Assembly: GCF_002994745.2 (NCBI RefSeq)
Contig: NC_037090.1
Span: 3,410,001 to 3,474,000, forward strand
DNA: 64,000 bases
Direction of reading: 5' to 3'
Source of the DNA: Rosa chinensis
Taxonomy: Eukaryota; Streptophyta; Magnoliopsida; Rosales; Rosaceae
A program made the position numbers and the translations under genes. Below the pieces are notes generated by a model. The model did no database searches and was not told the DNA's origin. It worked only from the letters and a program-made list of their open reading frames with translations. Position 1 is the stretch's first letter; each line of letters starts with the position of its first letter. Shown in pieces: positions 24,928-35,277 of the stretch.

Positions 24928-26070
24928 ACTGGACCAGGGAGCGGAACACAGGCACCGCAGTTGAATTAAAGCTTGAGATATTAGCATGAACTCTTCTGTA
25001 TTGAGTATTGGAATAAGGAGTACATTTGTCAATACCAATATGTTTGTCTCGGACCTGTATTCTGTTTCTCAATCATTCTGTGTGGTTGTTTGACAGTACT
25101 TTGTGTTCATGCTATTGCCAATGGGATAACGAGTAATTTTCTTGCTTTTGATACCACTACTCCCCCCCTAAAAAAAAAAAATTTACACAATCAAGTGCTT
25201 TCCACTAAGGACTCGATTTCTAGGCTAAAATTTGTGGTTGGCGATGGTGTTTCTAGTGTCACTATGTACTGGTAGTGTTAACGGAATTGGCAAACTAGTT
25301 GACATCTCTGGTCATCGTCTCTACCGTTGTGGTCAATTTCTTCGACTGTTATGCTATTACCCTCGTTTCAAGGTTTCCATCAAGACAATGATGTGCACTA
25401 TTCTTTCATTTATTTTGTAGATTTTATTAGCTCAGATTCTCAGATGCTGTGGAATCAAAATTTCGTTTTCGTTTTAGTTTCAAAATCCCAAAAGTAATTA
25501 TGTCACTAATGTTCCAGCCAAAAACCTAGGGGGTGGACATTGTTTCAGTATAATCCAGTTCTCCACACCATTCACTGTCGAAATGCTTCTATACACCGAC
25601 AGTACAAATGACCCAACACGTATAAGATAATCTCAACTCTTATATCAACATTTTTCTTTTTTAACCAAAAAATATATTTGATGTAATCGAACAATCCATT
25701 CATGTTTGTACAAATGCACGTTGGTGCTCTAAACCTCCACGTTATTCACCATTCACTTGATCTCATCCAAAACCGACCGTCTGTACGTAGTGGGTAATTC
25801 TACGTGAAACGGTGAAAGTAACTTTGAAAACTTACCGTAGGTGGTAAATTACAAAGGTGGAATCAAAACGTCCCAAAGCATGGGATACTTGAAATTATTT
25901 ATTTATCTTCCTTGATTTCCGTTGTTGTCAGAAGTCGGTCGTTTTGGTTGAAAAACGACTATAACTAACTGATTGACTTCACCACCCCCAGATTCAATCC
26001 AAAATTTCTAGGGTTTTTCCTTCAATCACAATTGCCATCTTCTCCAACTGTATCTGTACTCCCACCACCG
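24928..26070. other. Intergenic region between SOD and the FRIGIDA-like gene
   Basis: SOD 3' UTR to about 25100, then AT-rich DNA with a C7TA11 run near 25160; no coding or repeat signal recognised. The final 150 bases are the probable promoter and leader of the next gene. Confidence 0.5.
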
Positions 26071-29000
26071 ATGTCCACCGCCGTAGACAAAGTCTTCGGC
26101 GACGTTCCGATGAGCCCAGAACTCCGCAAATCTTTCAACCTCCTCAAGTCCCACGCCTCCAAAGTTGCCAACTTTACCCTCCAATGGCAGGACCTCGAAG
26201 ATCACTTACGCTCCATCGACGACTCCATTCAATCCAAAATCAACCAGCTCCAGAAATCCAAACAAGCCCAATTGAAATCCGAACCCAATTCTCAACAATC
26301 CACCCAGGTCAACTCCGCTGTCGAATCGGCGAAAGCGCAATTGGATGGCCTCAACACCCAATTCAAAGCTGAAGTTTCTTCGTCCGAATCCGAAAGCTTG
26401 GATTTCAATGGCGTGGTGGTGCACGATGGAGAGGGTTTGCTGGTGTTCATGAATGAGCATTTGAAAGAGAAGGAGCCGTCTCGCGATCTCATCACAGATG
26501 CGATTAGGGCCTCTGTGGGCTCTGGGAAGATAGTGCTTGAGGCAATGAGGTGGTTCTATCCGTCGGAGTCGAATAAGGGAGAAATGAGCTGTGAGCTGAG
26601 TGTTGTTAGGAGAAGTTGTGTGGTTTTGTTGGAGGAGATGACCAAAGTGAGGCCGTTGATTAGGCCTGAAGTGAAGGAAGAGGCGGTGAGGGTTGCATTG
26701 GAGTGGAAGGGAAAGGCTAGAAATGAAGCGACCAATACTCTGGAGCTTTGGGCTTTCTTGCAGCTTGTGGGTGCTTTTGGGTTGGTTTGTGAGTTTGATA
26801 GGGAAGAGATTTTCAAGCTGTTTGGTAGCGTGGCGGTAAGGAAACAGGCGCCGGAGTTGTTTAGGTCTCTTGGTTTCGGGGATAGAGTGTCGGGTGAGTG
26901 TTTGGAGACTTGTTGTTATTACTGTTCTTCATTTATTGTTAGGTAGTTGAGTTACAGATTGCTTTTTGGTTTTGCTTGTTTGTAGTTTTACTCTTGGAAA
27001 TAGGATTGGTGATTGTCTGTCTTAATGTTTGATAAAACAAATATCACTGTGCTTCTTTACAACATTTGTTACAGTTTGTTATCTGATCCGCTCCTTGCCT
27101 GGCTATGAGATCAAACTTGGTGTATAATTTAGTGCGTGCTAGCATGTTTTAGTTACCCAAATGGCACCTTTTTCTGGGTAAATGGCTTGGTTATCAATAA
27201 TGTGATGAGAAGTTATCACAACAAATATGACATTTGAGAGATATTTAAATAGGTTCAGCAAGTTAGAATTACATTCTGAATATGAAGGATAAGCTGTCAA
27301 CAAGATATTTGGATTGAAGGTGTGCTTCAGTAGCTCTTGGCTGGCATATGCTTTATTTTGTTGAAAATTTTGGACAGAAGGTATACAATTAATATAACCG
27401 CAAAGGATGGATTTACCTGGATATTAATTGGAGTTAGGACCCCGATTATCATAAAATATATTTCTCTTTTTGATGATCTATGTTGTTTGTTGATTGAAAG
27501 TCTGCTATATCTCTGTGAGGGAAGATTTTGTAGAAAACAACAAAATATTACATCAAAATAAGTGGAGCATCTTCATTAGTTGGGAAAATGTTGTAGGGAC
27601 ATATGCAAAGAATAACTGTACACGTTTGGAGTTTTAGACAAGTATCTGAGGAGGAGGAATCAAGTGAATGGATATTGCTTCGTTGATAATTCTAGCTGAA
27701 GTTCTGTTCATCGTACCTGTGCTCTTGTTATTGTTGATTCTTCTGGTTTTTGCTGCTAGAATTTGTCCTGATAATTGTGGTTTTGTTCGTTAATGTTAGT
27801 GCTTCTTATGATTCATCACCCACAATGCGAGTCTTGAGCCAAGAAAGTCTTCTTTTTCAAGTTTTTGGTACCTCCTTTTGTGTAATTTGTTAAACCTGAT
27901 CCTATTTTTGGCCGCAGAGTTTATTCAAAAACTGGTATCACAGAAGATGCGACTTGAGGCTATTAGATTCATTCATGCATTTGAACAGCTTGACAAGTTC
28001 CCTCCTATGCCCCTGCTTAAAGCACATTTGAAGTTCGCCAAGAAGGATGCAAAGATTAGTTGCAAGAGGGGGCAAGATCCTCTTAAAGCAGAGGTATAGG
28101 TGCCTTTTCTTTTGCCTCATCAACCATCCTTAGACCCAGATGGAAGAACCATTTCTTATGTACCGTGTTTCATTGATTCCTATGCAGGATGCTGCCATAG
28201 ATAAAGAAGTAGTATCTCTAAAAGCTATAATACGATGCATTGAAAGCTACAAGCTTGGAGTTGAACCACAGTATTCTCCTGAGAACCTCAGAAAGCGCAT
28301 CAGCCAGCTGAAAAAGCAGAAAAAAGAGAAGCAAGTTACTCAAGCAACTCGTGTCCCTGAGGTTCAGGGGCAAAACTTGAGTGGAAAGAAACGTACTGCC
28401 CCTGAAGTTAAGGCTCAACCCAATAAGAAGAACAGTAATAAGCATCATCGGACAGACCCAGCTGCTGTTAGAAATGCTTCTTTCAGAGCACCAACCACAG
28501 GACACTCAATACACCCATCTTATCTTCGTCCAGTAGACTCGTTTGAGAGTCGAGGTGCAGAGTACTTTATACCATCAGCTGGAATGCCTCGACAAGCAGT
28601 GGATGCTCCCCATACTTCTTATGGCACTGCTTCGACCTTTAACTCATTGCGAGCATCTCATTATCAGCTAACAGGTTCGTACAAAGGTGAAGGTGCCGAA
28701 TATGCTGCTCGATACTGTGATTCGGCATACTCCATTCCTGATGCTCATAGTGGCTTATCAGCTGGACATTATGGTTTGATCAGTTCCTCTCCTATCACCC
28801 ATACCCGGCAAACCACCTTGACAGGTGGAGCCTACGAATTGACAGGCTCCTCTCCTATTGCCCATACGCGGCACACCACTCAGCATATAAACTCAGCAAC
28901 TGCTTCCTATGGATTGGGGGGCAGTTCTTCTGTATCTTCACATTTGAGCCCATTGACCAAGCGGTATGGGGCTAGTAGTATGGCTGTAAATGGGAGGACT

Positions 29001-29177
29001 GGGCAGTTTGGATCAGCAGGAAGCCCTCCCCCTGCGCGCGTAACCAATGTGAGCCCAAATTCTTATGTGTCCGGTGATCCACTGAGAATGGCTAATCACA
29101 AGGATAGGCCAGTTTCTTCAAGTAGTGGCTATGGCACACATACTAATCAGTACCAGCCTTCCATTTATCACCTTTAG
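26071..29177 (+). CDS. FRIGIDA-like protein
   Basis: Three exons, 26071-26893, 27918-28093, 28188-29177 (1989 bases, 662 residues, phases 1 and 0). I start at the ATG at 26071 (MSTAVDKVFGDVP); the frame is open upstream but without ATG. Residues 1-90 form a coiled-coil-prone N-terminus (LRKSFNLLKSHASKVANFTL, LEDHLRSIDDSIQSKINQLQ). The central helical FRIGIDA domain follows with LLVFMNEHLKEKEPSRDLIT, AIRASVGSGKIVLEAMRWFY, RRSCVVLLEEM, ELWAFLQLVGAFGL, FIQKLVSQKMRLEAIRFIHA and the typical VVSLKAIIRCIESYKLGVEP before a basic KKQKKEKQ stretch. The C-terminal 290 residues are Ser/Tyr/Gly/His-rich and probably disordered, with a repeated SSPITHTRQTT / SSPIAHTRHTT unit. FRIGIDA and relatives act in nuclear transcription complexes that influence flowering time in Arabidopsis; this paralogue's role is not known. 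Intron 1 is 1.0 kb. Confidence 0.9.
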
Positions 29178-30285
29178 CTTAGTTCTATACTTGCAGCTTT
29201 TTAAGAGAAGTTCGCTTGCTGGTATTTGTAATTTGATTTAGATCAGCAGATCTGTGTTATAACTCCCTGTTTATGTCTCCCATTTTTCAAACATTTACCA
29301 ACTTTGTTAACGGTCATATGATATAATAATATGTCTTGCAATACTCAAACTGATAGGAGTGTAAATGAATTTCAGTTGGTATTTGTGAATCCCCAACTTT
29401 TTCTCATCTCGTGCCACTGTTTATGTGAGTTGGGATATAATGGTACAAGTTATGAAGCAATTTTCCAGTTGAGTTGGTGAGGAACAATGACAAAGACGAC
29501 GACTGCGGAGTAAGGATGCAAAATGTTACTGATATCACAAAATCTTGCGCTGAAATTTTTGAGCTTCGAGGAAAGAAGAGGCAGAGAATAGCTCAGGAGC
29601 AGAGGGGATTTGAGGTTATATGATCACAAATTATTTATAAAAAATAAAAATAAAATAAAAAACCAGAAAACTCTCATATATATGATCAAGAAGAAGAAAA
29701 GGTTGAGGTGGCAGAGTAAGTGGGTAGCCAAAATGATATTGAAGCTGATGCGTAGTAACACAAAATGATGAAGCGGTACGCAATTTGGACTATAAATTAC
29801 TCTCGGGATGAAGCGGTACGCAATTTGGACTATAAATTACTCTCGGTTTGTAAACCTAACTATTTATTCAATTTTATTTTCTATATTACATAAAGGAACA
29901 TAATCTAAGTCATGAATCACCTGACATTACTCTTTGCAGAAATATTTCAATTTCCTAATCAGTGCAGTCACCTGGTCATATTATACTCCAGCTACATTAT
30001 GTCCCAAAAGGATTCAATCCGATTTCTTGCTCTTGCTCTTACCATAAAAGATATCACCGTACGCTAAGTTAGCAGCTAGTCCTAATCTACATCATAGAAT
30101 AATTTGGACTAGCTAGAACATGGTGATCAAGTTGAGATAATTATGTGCATTCACATTCTGCATATTGTTAAAGATTAATTCGGACAAATCAAAGCTTAAA
30201 CTTAATCTGATGTTGCTATATCACCGAATACTAATCATCCATCAGACCCCAAGTTTCAAAGAATTAACCAGAATCATTCCAAAAA
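29178..30285. other. Intergenic stretch after the FRIGIDA-like gene
   Basis: 3' UTR to about 29330, then non-coding DNA with a 41-bp tandem duplication (listed). Nothing else recognised. Confidence 0.5.
29767..29848. repeat. 41-bp tandem duplication
   Basis: Two identical adjacent copies of ATGAAGCGGTACGCAATTTG followed by GACTATAAATTACTCTCGG. Perfect identity implies a recent duplication. Confidence 0.9.
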
Positions 30286-30289
30286 CAAG

Positions 30290-30428
30290 CCAAGTATAAA
30301 AATAATATATAATTTTTATTTTATCAGATAAATAATTCAAATACTACAACTAATTTTTAGTGAGTCGAACTCACAACCTCCCACTTATAATGGAAAACTA
30401 TGCCAGACCAAATGCTGTTGGGCCAAAA
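30290..30428 (-). mobile_element. Probable tRNA-derived SINE
   Basis: On the minus strand the segment begins GGCCCAACAGCATTTGGTCT and contains GGAGGTTGTGAGTTCGACTC, resembling the box B (GGTTCGANTC) of tRNA-derived SINEs, about 50 bases downstream of a weak box A-like GGCATAGTTTTCC. An AT-rich tail follows. Target-site duplication not convincing, so the call stays tentative. Confidence 0.4.
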
Positions 30429-30645
30429 GTACTATATAATTAAAGGCCAAATAGTGTAAAGAAGTCTTAATCTTCAGCAGCATTGGTTCGGGGCAAATGT
30501 CAGAGTCCACCTAGGGACGTCTATTAGCCGGCCTTTGCACGGTTCCCAACACGTGATATTGGCATGACCATTAGACAGACCTCATTCGACTCCAGGAAGT
30601 CAAGGAAAGCGTTGGGGAACTTAAGCAGAGCATTTCCGAATTCTA

Positions 30646-32163
30646 GAGCAAGTGCACCCGTAGTCAAGAAAAGGCAAAGTCGAGAAGTCAAGAATTCGAC
30701 CGGTCAAGTTACTATTTACTGCCATTGGACATAGGTTTGCACCCGTTTTTTTTCTTGCCCGGTCAATATTGTTCACTTTTTACTGTTTAAATCTACTGTT
30801 CACACTTTAACTGTTCACCGGTGGATTTTACTATTTAAATTCACTGTTCATTAAGTATCCACCGTTGTCGCTACGATATTTTCAGAAATTTTCATAAAGT
30901 GAAATCTTCAATTTAAGTGTTGGATAATAAAGTACACGACACGACGAGTTTGTGGGAATTTTCGGAGAATTTTTCGGACACTCGAAGTGTTTATAATGAA
31001 TTTCCGAAGTTTGGAAATTATGGAAATTCATTTAAATAAAAAGAAAATTCCGCGGTGCAATCCTAACCGTCCATAAATCCACCGCTTCATCCTAGCCATT
31101 AAAATAGTTTGAGCTTGGGGTTATAAATACCGTTTGATCAGATCAAGGATCGTGATCAATTGCTCCTAGAAAGCTCGAGAGAGAGCATCAGAGCTCCCTG
31201 ACCCGGACACAACCGCGACCCGAGTGAGAAACCGACCGGAGCGACGCCGTCCGGCCACCGATCGACGACGCACGACCACCGATCTCTTCCTCTCGTCGTC
31301 GCCGTCACGACTGCAGTCTTCGATCGCTCATGCACCGGACGAGGAGGGAGACACGACAGAGAGAAGGTCTGACTGTTCCGGCAAATTCCAGAGATTTCCG
31401 GCCACCGTCTGGGCCGCATTCGGTACAGAAATTCATCCTCTCGCCTTCTCTACACGTTAGATCAATTAGTCTTTGAAATTGATGGAGTTTTGCTGATTTC
31501 GTTTCTGGGTTTGGTCTCGGCTGCCGTGTTCTTCAACGCCGGCGACCTTTCCCGCTTTCCTTGGCTTGGTCTCGGCCTCGACTGCAACTGTAGACGAGGA
31601 ATGAAGGAGCTTTCTGGGTTGTGGCACGAGGAATCATCAGTTCATCCCTTTCCTAGTCTCGGCAGTGTGTTGAGCTTGGTTGCAGTCGATTTCCGAAGGT
31701 ATAATTCCAAATCTTGAATTCAAAGGTTGCTCTTGTGATGAATTCGAAAATTGTGGACTGAAGAGCTCTTGAATTATTTCTGTCCTGGAGATTTGGTTGA
31801 ATCATGGTGTTATGCATAGTTTGATCGAGTTGTGTAGTATGATGGTTTGAGGATTTCAACAATTGCGGCGCCACGCGTCAACGGGTTGTCCCTCACTTCC
31901 CAAGCTGGCGCGTCTCCTTCTCCCCTGAAGAGCTGACGTCGCCCACGTTCCCTTGCAGACTTCCTTCTCCAAACCGCTGGCCTGTTTGTTGCCTGGTCAT
32001 GAAATTAGTCATGGGAATGACTAATTTCTTGGCTGTAGTCAAGAAGGAGTCGGTTTTTCCCGGGCAAAAAACCACCGGTGCAAGTATGAAAATTGCTCTC
32101 AACGTCACCACATCAGATTTTTCTTGACTATGACTATGACTATGACCTCCGGTGGACTTGCTC
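30646..32163. mobile_element. 1.5-kb non-autonomous element of the GAGCAAGTNCACC family
   Basis: Left end GAGCAAGTGCACCCGTAGTC and right end, reverse-complemented, GAGCAAGTCCACCGGAGGTC, the same terminus as the 200-bp MITE at 14539. Additional inverted pairs lie inside (GCACCCGTTTTTTTTCTTGC near the left, matched by GGGCAAAAAACCACCGGTGC near the right). Flanks share only TA (CTA left, TAA right), so the 3-bp target duplication is mutated or absent. The middle (30870-31860) resembles a retrotransposon LTR and leader: a TATAAATA at about 31123 followed by a GC-rich, CpG-rich leader-like stretch. ORFs there have no recognised domain. A captured or nested fragment is likely. Confidence 0.55.
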
Positions 32164-32199
32164 TAACTCGAGGTGTATTAATGGCGCATTGAATATATA

Positions 32200-32610
32200 T
32201 ATATATATATAGTCTAATAGGGTATAAAAAAAAATTTAAAGACCCACCGTAAAATATAAACTAAAATTCCAAGGACTCACTAAAAACTATATATATAGTC
32301 TAACAGGGTATAAAAGAAATTTTAGGGACCACCGAAAACTATAAACTGAAATTCCAAGGGGAAGGGCAACTCAATGTAAACTATATATACATGGTATAAA
32401 AAAAATTTTAGGGACTCACCGTAAACTATAAACTAAAATTTCAAAGGGAATGGCGACTCACTGTAAACTATATATACGTACATAGTCTAATAGGGTATAA
32501 AAAAAATTTAGGAACTCACCGTAAACTATAAGCTAAAATTCCAAGGGGAATGGTGACTCATTGTAAACTATATATATAGTCTCATAGGGTATAAAAAAAT
32601 TTCTCCATCT
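32200..32610. repeat. Minisatellite, unit about 90-115 bp, about 4 copies
   Basis: Diverged tandem units with CTATATATATAGTCTAATAG, GGGTATAAAAAAAATTT, GGGACTCACCGTAAACTATA, AACTAAAATTCCAAGGGGAA and TGGCGACTCACTGTAAACTA recurring in the same order. Unit length changes through TA-run slippage and partial deletions. Confidence 0.8.
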
Positions 32611-32619
32611 CTGTCATAA

Positions 32620-32825
32620 TAAACAATTGTGGCTTATTGGCTCGGGTACACAAATTTCTTTTTGGAAAGATAATTTCATTGGGTGGCCGCTCACTGATTT
32701 CTTTGGTCCTCACGTTGATGTTGACAATCTTCATGGAACCGTGGCAAATTATATTTGCAACGGCTTTTGGGTTTTTCCTGATCTATTACAAATGTGGCAC
32801 TAAAACCAGCATTTTGAGTATTTGC
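32620..32825 (+). pseudogene. LINE reverse-transcriptase C-terminal fragment
   Basis: One frame reads IGSGTQISFWKDNFIGWPLT, then DFFGPHVDVDNLHGTVANYI and CNGFWVFPDLLQMWH, the post-RT region of plant L1-type LINEs (GNGxxISFWxDNW...PL, just before the zf-RVT). About 55 residues only, cut at both ends, followed within 15 bases by a MITE. The annotated-looking ORF in this interval is another frame. Confidence 0.7.
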
Positions 32826-32836
32826 TTTATTCTTAA

Positions 32837-33276
32837 GGCCTCGTTTGGTTCACAAAATTGAGAGATTGGGAAAGGAAATTAATTCATTTCCTATGTTTGG
32901 TGTGCATAAGGAAATGAACAACTTTCTTTTAAGAAGGAAAAATATGAGGGAAAGTGAATCCTCTGATTTTCTTTTCCACTTTTCCTGCTTTAATTGTACA
33001 CAAATTACATATATAAGTATATTTATATCCTTATTGAAAATTATTATTGATAATTTTATTTAAAAAGTTTATGAGATTTGTTTTAATATATGAGGATATA
33101 AATGGAATATTAGTATGATTTTGTTTCATTTCCTTACACAAGCCAAATACTAGAATAGAAACAAACATCTATTTTCTCCTTGCTTTCTCAACAATGAAAC
33201 TTAGTGGAAAGTTTGTTTTTCTTTCCCATAGGATTTCGAAAGAAATTGATTTCATTTCCGCAAACTAAACGAGGCT
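32837..33276. mobile_element. MITE with GGCCTCGTTTGGTT terminus, 440 bp
   Basis: Left end GGCCTCGTTTGGTTCACAAA; right end reverse-complemented reads GCCTCGTTTAGTTTGCGGAA. Interiors near both ends are related in inverse (GGAAATTAATTCATTTCC; GGAAATGAAATCAATTTC). Same family as the element at 57575-58040, which has a clear TAA target duplication; here the flanks (TAA left, TTC right) do not match. Confidence 0.65.
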
Positions 33277-33887
33277 TCAAAGCACATTCTCCTATAACTA
33301 TCAAAGCAAATGCTTGTTCTATTAGTTTCGTTTGATCGGTGCCCATTCTGTAGAATTGAACAAGCATTCAAAAGGTCTAAGTTCACCAAAGCTCAACAAG
33401 CACTAGCGCTATCAACATCAACAATTGTAAGACTGTGGACAATGATCACTGTCGCAGAGCTTAGTACAACAAACACAGACACATAAAATCCAAGTAAAAC
33501 TTGCCTCATTTTTATCCCTCTTGAGCTTCATTTACCTAAATCAAATAATAACAAACAATAATTGGCACCAAATCAAGGTTTCAAAAACTTTCACCATGAA
33601 GAACAATAAAGACTTGAAATTTCAGTACCTTGGCGGTTAACGACATTGAGCATTGTGAAAGGGTCAAGTGCTATAAGATAGAATATAACTGTCCGTAACA
33701 ATTTTTGGTTCGAAATAAATCTAAAAACTCAAAATCCAACAGTAAAATAGCAAATGAAATGTAATATCCGAAATATTTATATATAGTCAAATTATAAGGC
33801 TGAAGATTTTCTAAAGCAAAATTTTAAAGATTAAGCTAAAGTTGTTCTAGATTAAAACTATAAAAATAAGGTAAAGATGTCATAGAC
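33277..33887. other. Intergenic, nothing recognised
   Basis: AT-rich, no coding, repeat or RNA signal seen on either strand. Confidence 0.5.
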
Positions 33888-33890
33888 TAA

Positions 33891-34183
33891 GAGCAACTCC
33901 AGCAGCTTCCCTATAATTTCTGTATTATAGGGAAGCAAAAGTCAAAGTTTTAGTCTCTTTTTCTTCTCCAACTCCAATAGATTCCCTATTTTACAACAAT
34001 CTCTAAAATCTCCATATTATTCCTTAAAATTTTAGAGTTTGCTGTAAATATAGGGAATTTGGTTTTCTCTTTCCTCACTTTCGCTAAAATAGGGATAGTT
34101 ATAGGGAATCTATTGGAGCAAAAGAGGCTTATTTTTTCCTTAAGTAGAGAAAAATTAAAATATAGGAAATGTTGGAGTTGCTC
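33891..34183. mobile_element. Tourist-like MITE, 293 bp, TSD TAA
   Basis: Left end GAGCAACTCCAGCAGCTTCC, right end reverse-complemented GAGCAACTCCAACATTTCCT, with inverted interior (TTCCCTATAA, AGGGAATCTATTGGAG). TAA at 33888-33890 is repeated at 34184-34186. No coding capacity. Confidence 0.85.
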
Positions 34184-34268
34184 TAAGAGTTCAATTAATA
34201 AGCTGGAAGGGTCGACCAAAAGGAGAGATTCATTTTTCTTCAATACGGGGGTAATTTTATTGTTGTAT

Positions 34269-34269
<1 letters not shown>

Positions 34270-34319
<50 letters not shown>

Positions 34320-34350
34320 TGATGTGTGACACCCACACACACACACAATC
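34270..34350. repeat. TA and CA microsatellites
   Basis: A pure TA run of about 46 bases at 34270-34315 followed by a CACACACA run at 34331-34347. Likely polymorphic. Confidence 0.9.
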
Positions 34351-35277
34351 CTATTTATTATTACTCCTAATTAATGCATAAGGGGTGTGTAAAAATAGGA
34401 TAAACAAAAGAGTGTGTGTATGTGTGTATTAAATGTTACATACACATACATACATATTAGCTCGTTTTTTTAGAGATGAGCTCCTCAAATTTGAAATTTA
34501 AAGATTTTTACTATTTTCCACTATTATACAACCTAATTCAATGATTTCATATGTAAGAACTGTGTACAAAAAATCTGCCATATGCATAATCATTTGTTCA
34601 TTCAAATATGTAAACAAATATAGCTCTGCTGCTTTTAGCTAGGGGGCATAACATGTATACAAATATACAATATAAAATACATTGACCAAAGGGTGACAGC
34701 TGGTATGCATCAGATGGTTATCTATCACAGCAGCTGAAATCTACTAGAAGAAGGACAGGTGCCAGTATTTGAGACTGATGGAGTCAATCAAGCAAGTGAT
34801 CAAAAGGTCTTTAAGTCCGAAGCTAGTCTTTGGGGATAAATATTTGAGGTTGCTACTTGCTACTTTTGTGATGAAGAAAGTGAGTGTGACTAGAGAGAAT
34901 TAAGAGAAAGATTTGTGAGTTTAATGAAGAATGAAATACATTAAATTGAGATTTTCTTTGAAAACTTGAAGACTATTTATGTGAGTATGATATAGATGTC
35001 ATTCTTTATTTAGTGAACAGAATTAATCTCATTGCTGCCAAAATTTATGGATGTCCAACGTTTTCTCATAGTTATTTGTCTCCTTAATTATTCAATTCCA
35101 TATAACAAGTGTCGTAGAGATTGATTTTTGATCGATCGAAAATATTTTGACTTTATTATTGTACTCTCTTTCTTTTCTTTATCCAACCAGAAATTGTTAC
35201 CAGCCATTAATTAACTATTTGGGGAGGGGAAAGGCAAGTGTTAAGCTTGTTCGTGTTTGCTTATAGTAAAACTAAAC
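34351..35277. other. Intergenic; last 40 bases match a defensin-like gene 3' flank
   Basis: No gene seen. From 35240 (AAGCTTGTTCGTGTTTGCTT, then ATAGTAAAA) the sequence matches the 3' flank of the defensin-like copies at 55900-55926 plus 56587-56620 and, inverted, 52880-52930, showing that the LINE landed in another copy of that flank. Confidence 0.5.

Noticed and set aside
26032..26070. Upstream extension of the FRIGIDA-like frame (PSSPTVSVLPPP)
   Set aside because: It has no ATG, only a TTG; the first ATG at 26071 was used.
30350..30425. tRNA gene
   Set aside because: A box B-like GGTTGTGAGTTCGACTC is present, but no cloverleaf could be folded; kept only as a tentative SINE.
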